From positions 752,659 to 816,658 of the forward strand of contig NW_020654748.1 in NCBI RefSeq assembly GCF_003589595.1: a stretch of DNA of 64,000 bases. The letters are read 5' to 3'. Source of the DNA: Hyposmocoma kahamanoa. Taxonomy: Eukaryota; Arthropoda; Insecta; Lepidoptera; Cosmopterigidae. Both the position numbers and the translations under genes were made by a program. The notes under the pieces were generated by a model. The model did not search any database and was not told where the DNA came from. It saw nothing but the letters and a program-made list of their open reading frames with translations. This document shows, in pieces, positions 42,809 to 53,945 of the stretch (positions are counted from its first letter, which is position 1; each line of letters opens with the position of its first letter).

Positions 42809-43431
42809 AAGAGTATTGCCCCTCCCATGCCTGTACATTTTCGAAGTTGGTATATTCGTGAAACGAAATCTATCGAAATTCTTAATGCGAAGGACGTATC
42901 ATTCAGAAGCCTAAGGCAGCCCAATAAAGTAGTACTAAATACAATACCCAAAACACAACGTTTTCTAAATAACTCGTATGTAATGTGTGGAAAAATTTTT
43001 AATCGTATACCAGATCGCATTAAGCCTCTACCATTGACTAATTTTAAAAAGGAATTGCGCATGTGGCTCTTTGATCATTTGTTTTACTCTATTGACGAAT
43101 TCATGAATCATAAAGAATAATTAATTGATGCATACATTTTTCCCATCATTAAAAAAAATATATATATATTATTATTATTAAATTATGACATACACGATTC
43201 TGACATATCAAATGAAATCAATTATCTTAAATTTATCAATTTGTTGCCTAATTATTGTTTTAAAATCGAATCTCAATCCACCAATGTATAATTTTATTAT
43301 TGTATTTGCATGCTTTTATTTTAGAAGGCCGAATAGGTTTAAGTTCTGATTTAATTTTTACCATCAACATGTGTAATGTACCCTACCCTATTTGAAGCGA
43401 ATAAATGAATTATTATTATTATTATTATTCT
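42809..43431 (+). pseudogene. LINE RT C-terminus with ATT-repeat tail
   Basis: An open frame to the stop at 43118-43120 encodes RSWYIRETKSIEILNAKDVS, GKIFNRIPDRIKPLPLTNFK and KELRMWLFDHLFYSIDEF. G--IFN-LP--I---P---FK--L---L is the RT C-terminal pattern of CR1/jockey-type LINEs. The 3' UTR ends in a GAATAAATGAATTATTATTA run (to 43431), a short-repeat tail. Over 100 codons are intact. Confidence 0.78.
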
Positions 43432-43434
43432 AAA

Positions 43435-44196
43435 TTGGTTCTGGTCTGGATATTCTCGCTTGTGCTGTAGAGTGAATTTTATTGTTCTGGTACACATAGT
43501 ACAAAGAATTTCCTAGTTTGAGACCAGGCAATTGGTGTGGTTGTCTGGCACATTATCTTATTACCTATTATTATTCCATAAAATCGTAATATAAACATTT
43601 TACCTAGAAAACAGCCAACAAAACATTCTCTTTACTGGCTAGAGTTTAATAAATCGAGACGAAGGCACTTAATCAGAGGAAAAGCATATTTCCGGACACA
43701 ATTATATAAATACATGTACAAAAGACATAAAAATAAATTATGTTCACTATGAGTTCAAAACAAATAAAATATAAAACCCAAAATAAAATCCCACATTTTA
43801 TATTAAAAATTCCATCCACAGAAGTTAAGATGTTAAACGTCTGCGTCATAAAGTCCATCAACACAGGCACGACGAATTTTACATCTTTCGACGTAACGCA
43901 CTTACGCCGTAAATACGAACGTCGTAAAATTTACGAACTGTAAGGTTACTACGACTTTTTATACGTCCCCTATTTATGTCTCGTCTTTGACCTTTATGTA
44001 AAACAAGAGATATAAACCTACACGGAGTCCTCCTTCGCCTTTCCTTCAATACGTAGGGACGTGACGGCATTGCTGAAGGGTGTGAATTTGAGATGGTGAT
44101 TTCCTAATGTCACTAATTTTACGTCACTAAAGTACACACGCTTGGCCAGAAATATTACGGTGGTACTTCTCGTTCTTTAGAAGCTGGCGACCATTT
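43435..44196. other. No gene recognised
   Basis: AT-rich. 65-67 codon frames on both strands at 43673-43943 lack motifs. Confidence 0.45.
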
Positions 44197-44387
44197 AGTA
44201 GCAATACAGCTCCTTGTGGAAGAGCTCATCCAGGTAAGTACTGCCACCTTACTCATATCTGCTGCTAAGCAGTGATGTGAACATAATTGCGTTCCGGCTT
44301 TGAAGGGTCAGGGTGCTGTTGAAATTACAGGCAGTGCAACTGTTATGGACAGGCGTGCCGCTTACCACCAGTGGTATTATAAAAAAG
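44197..44387 (+). repeat. Repeat B copy, internally deleted
   Basis: Starts AGTAGCAATACAGCTCCTTG, loses the segment from GGCACATGGG to CACTG, and ends CTTACCACCAGTGGTATTAT. Confidence 0.78.
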
Positions 44388-45327
44388 TATGGCCTTTGAG
44401 TGCACCCTTTTAATTTTTTGCCATTTTATCTTTCTTTTTTACGTAATTGGCATTATCCTCAAACCATAATTATTTCTTCTTAATCCTTCTCTATCAACAG
44501 TGTTTTTAAGCTATTTTTTCAATGGCTTATCCAAATCCCGCTCATACAAATAACTTGCACCACACGCAAATTTTATTTCAGTTCAAGGCACAAGTATTGA
44601 ATATCGGATTAACAAGATATATACCAAGCGCTTGTTTGTCATAAATTCCACTATAAACTTGTCGTAAATTAGAACTATTACCCATCACTTCACTTGTAAA
44701 GTAAAATAAACCATTAACTCTACGAAACGACGTCAAGTTAAACTTGGGTCCAAGTCACCAAGTTTTCCTGAATCGGGAAATTGGACGTGGTCTCTTTAAA
44801 GATCATCTCATCTGTTTCGCCGTGGCCGTTTGTGTTTTCCCTTTCTTTTAGAGCACATTTAAACTTGCAAGAAAAAGAAAACATGTTCCACCATCGTCCT
44901 GAATATAATTATAAGCCTTCAATAAAAACTATGAATCATAAACCCTGTACGTAAAGGCGTGAGTCCGATAATTGTAAATGGACATTTATTTAAGGGAGCT
45001 ATGATATAAGAGAAGGGTGTGCACCCTCTTTTTTATCGCTTTATAGGTCATATATGAATCATTTTAATGACTTGAACTAATTAAATTTTAGGATTGCTAC
45101 CCATGAATCACTTTATTCATGACCGGACCATGAATTTTCAATGTTTGTGCGTAATGCGTGTTTATATCAAGAAGTTCTGGGCATTATGCATTATATTCGA
45201 AATTAATCTATGTTTTTTTAAACAAATGAACATTTCGGGCCCTTTAGAAGTACCCGATACGTGACACGTACATGTCACGTGTCACGGTCACGGCTGACTC
45301 ATTCAGTGATCATGACCATGGGACATT
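44388..45327. other. No gene recognised
   Basis: AT-rich. A palindrome-like GTGACACGT...ACGTGTCAC lies at about 45262-45286. Confidence 0.45.
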
Positions 45328-45638
45328 AGTAGCAATAGAGCTCCTTGTGAAAGAGCTCACCCAGGAAAGTGCTGCCACCTTACCTATTTCTGCCGCCAAG
45401 CAGTAATGCGAGCATTCTTGTGTTACGGTTTTGAAGGGTAAGGGGTCCTGGTGAAATTACAAGCGCATGGGGCTTGTCAATTTATGTCTCAGAGTGACGG
45501 CGCAGTGGCAGTGCCCCTCAGATATTTGCGATTTAAAACCCTGAGTGGCACTGTAACTGTTATGGACAGGCGTATAGCTTACCATCAGGCGCACGACTTA
45601 TCCGTCGCGTCGCTTGATATTATAAAAAAATACCTGTA
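45328..45638 (+). repeat. Repeat B copy, full length
   Basis: One of the two best copies: AGTAGCAATAGAGCTCCTTG to CGCTTGATATTATAAAAAAA, about 310 bp with every landmark present. Useful as a family reference with 50972-51270. Confidence 0.88.
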
Positions 45639-45654
45639 ACGTTCCCAAAAAGTT

Positions 45655-45790
45655 GATGTTCTTCTTCTTCTTATCGAATCGATGGTGTGTCTACATTATA
45701 ATGCTTGCCATCGTGGTGACCGAATTTGCCAATCGGTGATAGTTGCCCAGGGTACGCTAGAGATACAGAATAGGACTGGTACGTAGTGTG
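45655..45790 (+). repeat. Repeat L fragment 2
   Basis: CTTCTTCTTCTTATCGAATC, GGTGACCGAATTTGCCAATC and TAGTTGCCCAGGGTACGC, matching the 23.5-kb fragment. Confidence 0.5.
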
Positions 45791-45825
45791 GGGAGGCTTC
45801 TTTCGTGCACCCCAAAATTAATACT

Positions 45826-46125
45826 AAGTATAATTAATTATTAATACATAGATTCCTTCGATCCGGCCGATTCCGATACGACGTCTCCTAGCCAACCGTG
45901 CCCGACGCTATGCCAACTAAGCCACGGAACGAACCAGCGCACCTCACGAATTTTTCTATGTACGTGTTATCGGATCTTTGTTTTGGTTTTTAACGACTTT
46001 TTAGCCGTAACGCCATCTTTGACAAATCTATGAAAGTATTACGTCACTCAGTTAGGTTACTTTACAGCTACCAGCCCTGGCTAGAGATGTCGCTTTTAAC
46101 TGTAATTAAATTTGTATTGAATCTA
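45826..46125 (-). mobile_element. SINE C copy
   Basis: Reading minus: CATCTCTAGCCAGGGCTGG, AAGATGGCGTTACGGCTAAA, TAGTTGGCATAGCGTCGGGC and a B box degraded near 45870. A plus-oriented partial copy follows head to head. Confidence 0.75.
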
Positions 46126-46209
46126 GACGACGTCGTCGGTTCGAATCCGGCCCGATCGAAGCATTTTTTTCAAGTGTTCGATCTTTGTATTAATAATTAT
46201 AACAAACTA
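46126..46209 (+). mobile_element. SINE C partial copy, cut by element M
   Basis: GACGTCGTCGGTTCGAATCC (B box), CAAGTGTTCGATCTTTGTAT and AATTATAACAAACTA. Its continuation AGTGGAGTAATT appears only after 47026, on the far side of element M. Confidence 0.8.
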
Positions 46210-47026
46210 TAGTCGTCACCAAATAAGAGGCCAAATTTAACAGCTAAAGAAAGCGATAGTATGTAACTTTGACAGCGATCAACGAAACGATAAACAAACA
46301 GTTACTAGCATAATTGAGTTTAAAAAAAATACATAAATTTTATTGAAACATTATACAATATGACAAAACATATTAGAAGTACTGTTTTCGCACTAATTAC
46401 AATATAAAATGAAATTTTGAGTTACTCCGAAACGTCCATAAAACAGTTACGTCCTAAAGCTATTTTATTTTTAATAATAGTGTTGTAAGTAATGAATCGC
46501 CGAATTTGGCCGAGGCACTTAGATTTCACGAAAAAATATTTAAAAAAACATTAGAAAACATTATGAACATTATTTGAGATTGTTTGTTATTGACATTGAC
46601 AACTTCTAACTTATTGCCAGCCGAGTAATTGAACATTTATAAAATCCTTGGATTCTTGGTAATTTAATCTTTTTATGTAGTTGTTATATCAATGAACATA
46701 TTTATTTACACTAAATTCTCGTAATAAACCATTTGTAAATATTATAAAATCAAAATTAAAAGAATTGGATACAATTCATCGGAATGTGGGACAATTTTAC
46801 AAGAATAAGTGGAATTGTTGCAGAACTGATAGGAATTTCGTAATTGAACTTGCTTTTAACAGAATTGCACGATTTGGCCTTTTAGGCCCCCTGAACAACA
46901 ATGAACCGAAAAATAATCTAAACAATCACAAACTCTTAAAATTTTGAATCGATTTCTAGTGAAAATCGTACAATGTGACGTCACGATGACAAGTGTCAAA
47001 TTTGGCCTCTTATTTGGTGACGACTA
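46210..47026. mobile_element. Element M, 817 bp, perfect 29-bp TIRs
   Basis: The left end TAGTCGTCACCAAATAAGAG-GCCAAATTT (46210-46238) is exactly complementary to 46998-47026. Flanks ACAAACTA and CAGTGGAGTAATT join to the known SINE C sequence, allowing a TA target with one copy changed to CA. The longest frame (60 codons, 46765-46947) shows no transposase motif, so it is a non-autonomous DNA transposon of uncertain superfamily. Confidence 0.85.
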
Positions 47027-47144
47027 CAGTGGAGTAATTATATATAATTTGTAGTATTGACGCCTGAGCTAAAACCAGATCGAAGGAAAAATGGAACACA
47101 AGCGTGAACGACAATCAATCCAATAATAGTTGTGTCTTTAAACG

Positions 47145-47245
47145 TTCTCCAAGGGTTATGAACCTTTTTCGACATACAGGTCTTATCGCAATGTTTTTCG
47201 TCATCACCAGTGAGAGGCGCTATTGCCTACTAAATATTCAGTACG
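47145..47245 (+). mobile_element. SINE D central fragment
   Basis: CTCCAAGGGTTATGAACCTT, TTCGACATACAGGTCTTATC and GCAATGTTTTTCGTCA. Confidence 0.5.
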
Positions 47246-47489
47246 TAACTTAGAAATTGCAATCGTAGGTACATGTCATCGTCTAGAATAAGTTACTTTG
47301 ACTATAGAGACCACGTCGTATAAAGAGGTCGAAGAAGAAACTTTGCAAAGGACAGAATGGCGTTTATCACATCAACAATAAACTATCTCTTAAATCTAAG
47401 AGATAAAATTCCCTTTATTATCCATCTCGATAATAAAGAAAAATTTTCACCGTCTAAGCACAACTAATTATTGTTCATTACGTCATCAA

Positions 47490-48030
47490 TGTTCTTGCTT
47501 CATTAAGGCTATTGACAAAGAAAACTGCTAGCTGCACCTCCATCTCACCAGATGGAAAGTGATGATGAAGTCGACGATGGAGCATGCACACCTCAATAAT
47601 GCCTAAAGGAACAAGTCTGCAGGCAGGGAATTCCACTCCATAGCCGTTCGCCGTATTAATGTGGAAGCGTAACGCTGTGGAACCCAAGCAAAGGGGAAGG
47701 CAGAATTAAATCGTGTAATTCCATCCACAGTCTCCGTGATATACCCTGTATAATACCGATAAGCAGGCTACTTCACGACGGTGTTCAAGGCTCTGCAGCT
47801 TTGTCTCTACTAATTCCGAGTCACCTATAAGGCGCTTGGTACGCTTGTCATTTGAATCCAAAGTGACCAGTTGGTATGTAGCAGAGCCATTCCAAAGTTC
47901 TATAAGTAGTTTGAAAATCATATACGGTTTTCTGATCCAAGTACACTTTATAGTGCCTTGATTGATAAAAGTTATCCAATCTTAGTTGGCGGCTAAAACT
48001 GTTATTGTAAAGTAGAAGATTAAGGGTACC
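47490..48030 (-). pseudogene. LINE RT C-terminus, family 1 copy 3
   Basis: On the minus strand, LWNGSATYQLVTLDSNDKRT, KRLIGDSELVETKLQSLEHR and REVACLSVLYRVYHGDCG (47921-47706) give the RT thumb motif H-W-GS--Y-L--LD---RRA-RLI and L-SLEHRR-VA-L-VFYR-HG. After a stop and frameshift come RYASTLI-RTAMEWNSLPAD and the family 3' end with GTGTGCATGCTCCATCGTCG. This copy reaches further 5' than those at 8.9 and 23.1 kb. Confidence 0.85.
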
Positions 48031-49057
48031 CGCCAAACCTGTGGGGCTGTCCGAGTGTCAAGGTCAACTTGAACTGGTCTGTGTTGATTTGTTGATACAA
48101 CCAGCTATTGCGAATCCCAGTAAATGCAACGCACGATCTAACAATTTTAGTATTTTGAATATATATCCTTATATTTAATACGCAAGTTTTCGTTGACGCG
48201 TATTTATAGTTTCATAATTTCCTATTAGGTAGGATAATGGGTGTACTGGTCGATGAATAATAGAAGTTTGTTGTAGTACATACAACTTAAACATTGAGAT
48301 TTCAAATTTAAGTGCCTTGAAATATAAATTCGAAGCCTTAAGCGTAGCCAAGTTTGCTACTGATAATACAATATATAATGTTATGTATTTTTACTGTTAA
48401 TAATGATTCATTAATTAATTCAACATTTTGGTCAAAAACAACAGTTCACGTGAAAAAAAAAACATTTTTCCAAATTAAATAATAATAAGAAACATCATTT
48501 ATTTCAGATAATTGAAAAATCCATATCATTTGTTACTTATACAAACACTTATTAACTAATGTTAGTCTGCCTATATTACTTTGAAACTACACACACTAAA
48601 TTATATTATTTATGTGAACTGACAGCTACACTTACAATATCAGAATAGGAATGGTAAATGTAAATAAAAATGTAAATAAAACAGTAAACAATATATCTTA
48701 TGAAACCTGAATGCTTATCTTTAACAATATACAGCGATATTACAATTTACGGTAAATAGGTATTCACCAAAATGTTTTTATTGAACCCCGCAAACAAATT
48801 TGATTCTTCTACTTCGTATGCAAAGTGGATTATCGGTTAACGGTGTTCGCAAGAAAAAAGGCTTTATATAAGAATATTGGTATTTTGCGTGTAAACAGGT
48901 GAGAAGTGGAACGTTACTACGATACATTTTCTTCAATAAATTTTCTTCATAAAATTGTCAACAATTTATCTTCAAAGAAACATTTTTCAGAGAATTGTTA
49001 ACATCGCAGTGGCCACTGTATCAAAAGCTATCCGGTATCACGTACTTCCAATATTGC
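48031..49057. other. No gene recognised
   Basis: AT-rich, unassigned. No motif in either strand's short frames. Confidence 0.45.
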
Positions 49058-49121
49058 AGTCAAGATGAATATTGGCTACAATGTTGAAATTCCAACATTG
49101 TAGTCAATATACTTGTTGACT
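49058..49121. repeat. Imperfect ~30-bp hairpin
   Basis: TATTGGCTACAATGTTG and CAACATTGTAGTCAATA pair with one mismatch around a short loop. Pairing extends outward to AGTCAA/TTGACT with a bulge. Confidence 0.85.
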
Positions 49122-49260
49122 TACTTACTCCACTGACTAAGCGCCTCGATGGAGGTTTTGGCCTCTGATGCCAGTTGGTGCCTGCTGCCCTGTCTTGTAC
49201 GAACTCCTCAAAGTTCTTTACGTGCAATGTGTGGAGGCCTTTCTCCACTTGTTGACTCAC
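49060..49260 (-). other. Unrecognised open frame, 66 codons
   Basis: Encodes ...EFVQDRAAGTNWHQRPKPPS, rich in Arg, Lys and Pro. Its end runs through the hairpin. I do not recognise the family, and the length is compatible with chance or a decayed element. No promoter or poly(A) context seen. Confidence 0.2.
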
Positions 49261-49491
49261 TCACTTATGTACTCAAATTGAGGCCATACCTACATTTAAC
49301 AAATTCATAAAACTGACTGAAAATAATATTAATAGTAATTATGTAATAATTAATTTATCATTATCTTGTTACTAACTAATCTACAATTACATTATAGACA
49401 ATTATACTATATACAGTGTGTAATAAAAATTACTAACCGTAAGTAGTTTCTAACTGTATTTCATTTATTTTAAGAAGAGTTTTTATGATCT
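49122..49491. other. No gene recognised
   Basis: AT-rich apart from the 66-codon frame that overlaps its start. Confidence 0.45.
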
Positions 49492-49990
49492 CAAATGACG
49501 GGACAAACAAGTCGTGCACCTGGTGGTACGCGACACGGCAACCCACAACAGTTGCAGAGCTTTAATAGCATAGATCTGAGGGACGCTGCCACTGTGCCCG
49601 TCACATAAAGTTGACAAGTCCAATGTGCCTGTGGTTTCATCGGCATCCTTAAAAATTGGAACATAGTAATACCAGGGCTCCGTCACTCGCTCAAGGTTAC
49701 GCGATAAGTGCCTACCGCTGAGTGTACCGACGTCGGCACAAGCGCTCATATAAGTCTTTCGTTTATGAGCATTCGGCTCCGCACGACTGCAAACGGCAGG
49801 CAACGTTATTTTCACCTCTTTGAGCGCGTGCTTAAGGTCCTTTTTCCTCGAGTGTGGTGTAGAGTGACGTATCTGTTACGTAGTATTAAGTAATCTGTAG
49901 TAATAGTCATATTACCGCTTGGCAACAGAAATAGATATGGCGGTAGTACTTCCCAGGACGAATCTTTTCTCAATGAGCTCTACTGCTGCT
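49492..49990 (-). repeat. Repeat B copy split by a 226-bp insertion
   Basis: 49492-49671 covers the GGACAAACAAGTCGTGCACC end to GGAACATAGTAAT. 49906-49990 resumes ATTACCGCTTGGCAACAGAA to ATGAGCTCTACTGCTGC. The split is bounded by TAGTAATA on both sides (49664-49671, 49898-49905). Confidence 0.78.
49673..49828 (+). repeat. Segment I copy 2, inside repeat B
   Basis: Close match to 6825-6978. It makes up most of the insertion 49672-49897. No terminal inverted repeats are evident in the insertion. Confidence 0.65.
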
Positions 49991-50033
49991 GCTTTAGATA
50001 TCCTTAGTTTTTTTCATGGTAGTACTTCAACTA

Positions 50034-50222
50034 ACTGCCTCTGTGGCCGAGCGGTTACCAAGCTGGTCTGCCACGCCGATGTCCCGAGTTCAATTTCCTG
50101 GCCGGGAGAAATATTTATATGGCCTACATTTATTTATCTCGTGAGTTTGGGTATAATTTATTATTGTCTAAGTGTATGTCCATGACACCCGCGAAACATG
50201 GTTTCCCTAGTGCTAGTTAATA
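50034..50222 (+). mobile_element. SINE 1 copy, plus orientation
   Basis: TGCCTCTGTGGCCGAGCGGT (A box 50044-50056), GATGTCCCGAGTTCAATTTC (B box region near 50090-50107), AGAAATATTTATATGGCCTA, then CATGGTTTCCCTAGTGCTAG. The clearest copy for reading the tRNA-like head from 5' to 3'. Confidence 0.8.
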
Positions 50223-50971
50223 AATAACTAATGATAAAAAAATAGAAAATCCGTTTTAATTAATGCCCTGGTTATGATAATTGGTCACTATAAGGACGTT
50301 GTTCCCGCATCACGCGTTACGCTTATACTTTCGTCCTATACTTCCTAACCACCTTCTATCAGGCAAAACCTGTCAGTGAAAAATAAAATGTTAGTGACAA
50401 CTGCTTACCACTAACATGAATTGGTTTCCGATAGGCTACGCAACTAGTGGAACAAGTAAGACAGTTGGACAATGTATCACATTTGACGCTATCTTCACAT
50501 CAGTACCTGGCTATAACGGGGTGAAATATTGTAAGATAAAAGCCAATGATAAAACTAACTTCGCTGTGAGTTTTAAAGCGACTGTAAAGTGACTCGTTCA
50601 TGTAGTAACTCTGACGCCAGGTGTGAGATAGGGCAAAGGAAATGAGGCTAGCACGTGACGTCGGTGCGGAAGGAGACGCCGTGGCTCTGCCTGTGATATG
50701 TTTCTTTTCTACACGCTTTTACAAACATTTACACATACATGTGTGCTTACTTTCACGTGGTATTCAAGGATTGTTGCGAAAAAGCTGTTTAGCTTAGAAT
50801 TACTCTAACATTACCTCGATAGTCCAATAATTAACTTTGACGTACATATGTAAAGGAACTTGGTGCTTGGAGATAAAGTCAAACATTATTAGGTTTTGCG
50901 TATTTATTAATATTTTGTTGCCGTACAGATAAATTGTTCAACCTGGTTCTTAGATATTGCGTAACATTTTA
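50223..50971. other. No gene recognised
   Basis: Unassigned. No motif in short frames. Confidence 0.45.
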
Positions 50972-51270
50972 ATAGCAGTAGATCTCCTTGTTAAAGAGTT
51001 CGTCCAGGGTGGTACTGCCCCCTTACCTATTTCTGCTACACTAATGTCAGCATTACTGTGTTCCGGTTTGGAAGGGTAAGGGTGCTGGTGAAATTACAGG
51101 CACATAGGACTCGTCAACTTATGTTACAGGGTGACGGGCGCAGTGGCAGTGCCCCTCAGATCTTTGCGATTTAAGGCTCTGAGTGACACTGCAACTGTTA
51201 TGGACAGGCGTGTCACTTACCATCAGGCGCACGACTTGTTCGTCCCGTCACTTAATGTTATAAAAAAAAA
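50972..51270 (+). repeat. Repeat B copy, full length
   Basis: TAGCAGTAGATCTCCTTGTT to TCACTTAATGTTATAAAAAA. All landmarks are in order and close to 45328-45638. No open frame or tRNA-like boxes are apparent, so the class remains open. Confidence 0.88.
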
Positions 51271-53169
51271 CTAACTTTCGCATATTTAATATAGTATAAT
51301 TATTATTTCCACAAGTGCTAACTTTTTGTTTCTTTTTTTTTGTTTTATACCAACTGCCTCCCGTTTGGTTCTATCATGGTTTCTTTGTAATTTGCGAAAT
51401 TGTAACACAGGTATTTGAATCTTATATAGTGAGCATTCGTTGCGCCCTTTGTTTATTTTTTAAGTTTTTCCTATTACCCTGAGATTTCCTGGAAGAGATT
51501 ACTAACTAGCTATAAGGCCGCCAGTTATAACACTTTATTTTGTCTTTTGTTTGGTTTTTTCTGTATTTGTCCTGACATGTGAAAAGTGTATTTATTTTGT
51601 ATGTAACGACTCTTTTTCGTTATCGTTAGATCAATCGAAATATATAAACAAAGCATTATTTTAAGTTCAAGATATTTTGCTTTCGAATATCCCTATACCG
51701 ATCTTAACGATTGTTCTCCCGCGTTGCGGTTTTCTTTGAACTCGCTTGGTCCAGTTAGTTCCGGCGAAATCCGGGCATAACCGGTAAGAACCGGTTCGAT
51801 TACTTAGCGATATTTAAAGCTGATTTAATAATTTTTTTATTAGATTGAGAATAGTTCTTCGTATATATTTGTCATTTATTTGAACGTACGTAAAAGAAAA
51901 AGACATTAGGAGAAATACTACGTAAATCTTGTTCAAAGGAGTCATCCGTGGCGGACTATGTCACTTACCTTAGAGGAGACCCGCGTACAATACACAACAC
52001 ACATAGCGGGATTTAAGATCAACTGATCAACATGATATCTTCATGTTACCTTTTAAAACGAGCAAGAATATTGAGTTGGAAATAAAACTATTTATTTAAA
52101 TCTCCTTGTCTCATGGTCACGGTTAACAGTGGCACCCGAAATTTTGGTTTGTTTGAGAAACAAATACTTACACGCGATTTAGATCCGAAAAATAGTCTAA
52201 TTTTCCAAAGTATGAGTACCAGAAAGGTGTTACTGTTGCTAAAATCATATTTGTACAACAGGAACCCGTATATCACGTCTTGCAAAAGCAAATTTGACCT
52301 TACATAACCTCACCTAACCCTATTAATCTGCGATCAGATCCCTAGCCTACATTTGAGGAGAAACTGTTATGTACATACATATTATATACACGCTATGAGA
52401 CGGCGTGATAAGGTCCCTTAGTTAAGAAGCCAATGTTTTGGACTTTATGGGGCGCCATCAAATAAAACGATTATAGGCAGCCGTGAATACGTTTTACGTC
52501 ACTAATTCTAATTTAAAAATAAGAAATAATTTCTAGACTGTTAACATAATTTAAACTTTACTCTGTTGACATTTCGTTGAATGTTCTATATCTATTATTG
52601 CAAGTTACGACGTTTTGATTTTATATTTGAAATTTTAATCAATGTCCTGCCATCTAGCGGTCAATAGCTGAACGACGACGAATTCGAGATGTTCACTGAG
52701 TTCTTAAAAACTTTTGAGATTTGACTTTATTTATATTGAAATAAAAAAAGTAGACAATAATATTTAAAGCAGATGTTTTTTAAACCTTTGTACTTCACGC
52801 GCAGGTTGGAAAGAAATCTCAAATCCCGTCTTGAAGTTATCTCTCGGGAGTTTGCAACTCGCGTCATGTTTGCGTTTAGCCTGGTAAGTGCGTATTTATG
52901 GTAATGAGTCGGGGCTAGGGAGCACTTGTGTCAATTTATGGCCGCCTCAATCTGGGCCCGAGATTTTAACGAACATGCCCCGTTGAGTTCGGACGGGGCG
53001 GGAATCTTGATTCCTGTTTTAAGGATCACCTGTGCAATTTTGAGTTGGATTTACTGTAGCGTTTAAATTTTGTGGAATTTGAACTTCATAATTAAAACCA
53101 GAAAAAAAGGAAATGCTAAGGAAGTAGTAACGGGTGTCAGGAATGACGTCACCGAATCCAGTCTGTCAA
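51271..53169. other. No gene recognised; SINE D trace
   Basis: 51945-51990 (GGCGGACTATGTCACTTACC, GAGGAGACCCGCGTACA) recalls minus SINE D. Overlapping 64-67 codon frames at 52088-52307 lack motifs. 52940-53010 is GC-richer. Confidence 0.45.
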
Positions 53170-53337
53170 TTTTTTTTAACACAGCCTGTATCGCGGATGC
53201 CATGGAGACACACATAGACAACCACTAATTACACCCAAACTCACAAGATAAATAAATGTAGGACATACTAATATTTCTCCCTGCCCGGGAATCGAACCCG
53301 GGACCTCTGCATGGCAGACAAGAGACGCAGTTACATT
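53170..53337 (-). mobile_element. SINE 1 copy, A-box end damaged
   Basis: ACACAGCCTGTATCGCGGAT, ACATAGACAACCACTAATTA, AATGTAGGACATACTAATAT and GCCCGGGAATCGAACCCGGG (perfect B-box palindrome). The A-box portion is shortened to GCAGACAAGAGACGCAG. Confidence 0.75.
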
Positions 53338-53945
53338 ATAAACCGCTTCAAAAATTACAACGCAAAAACGCAATTACGTCGATATTTGTGAATTGATTTC
53401 GATAATTCTTTTTTGTTGGAAAAAGGGACTACCTCAGTAGTAGTGGTCTCAGTAGTGGTGGAAAATATTCCACCTTTAAGAGTGGGAAATTGGTGTATGA
53501 ATCCGGTTTTCTTGGATTTCATTCGCTTTTCGTTAGGCAACCGATTTTTTGACAAATTTTGGCAAATAATTGTAATCAAGTTTTCATTGAATAGATAGTC
53601 AATTAGTTTTTGTGAAATTACTCCACTAGTTTGTTGTAATTATTAATACAAAGACCGAACACTCAGAAAAAATTCCGTCGATCCGGTCGGATTCGAATCG
53701 ACGTCTTCTAGCATACCGTGCCAGACGCTATACCAACTAAGCCACGGAACGAACCAGCGAACTTCACGAATTTTTCTGTGTTTGCATCGTATCTTGGTAT
53801 TTGGTTTTTTAACGACTTTTTAGCCGTAGCGCCATCTATGAAAAATCTATGATATTTCGTCACCCAGTTAGATACCTTTACAGCTACCAGGCCCGGCTAA
53901 ATAATTGTAATTTCACAAACTTTTGAGGTGGGTTTTTTTATAAAA
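53338..53945 (+). repeat. Repeat A copy 6 split by SINE C
   Basis: The left part runs AACCGCTTCAAAAATTACAA to TTTTGGCAAATAATTGTAAT. The right part resumes AAATAATTGTAATTTCACAA to CTTTTGAGGTGGGTTTTTTT. The 13-bp overlap is the target duplication. Confidence 0.85.
53577..53898 (-). mobile_element. SINE C copy nested in repeat A, 13-bp TSD
   Basis: 322 bp flanked by AAATAATTGTAAT at 53564-53576 and 53899-53911. On the minus strand it starts AGCCGGGCCTGGTAGCTGTA, has the tRNA-like centre (TTAGTTGGTATAGCGTCTGG, GATTCGAATCC) and ends TGACTATCTATTCAATGAAA. This copy gives a defined unit for the family and shows that the tRNA-like part lies near the middle. Confidence 0.92.

Noticed and set aside
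49483..49815. 110-codon minus frame
   Set aside because: It spans repeat B and segment I. The frame is not preserved in the other copy of segment I.
52113..52160. Possible LTR primer-binding site (AGTGGCACCCGAAATTTTGG)
   Set aside because: Weak resemblance only. No paired LTR, no polypurine tract and no gag/pol nearby.
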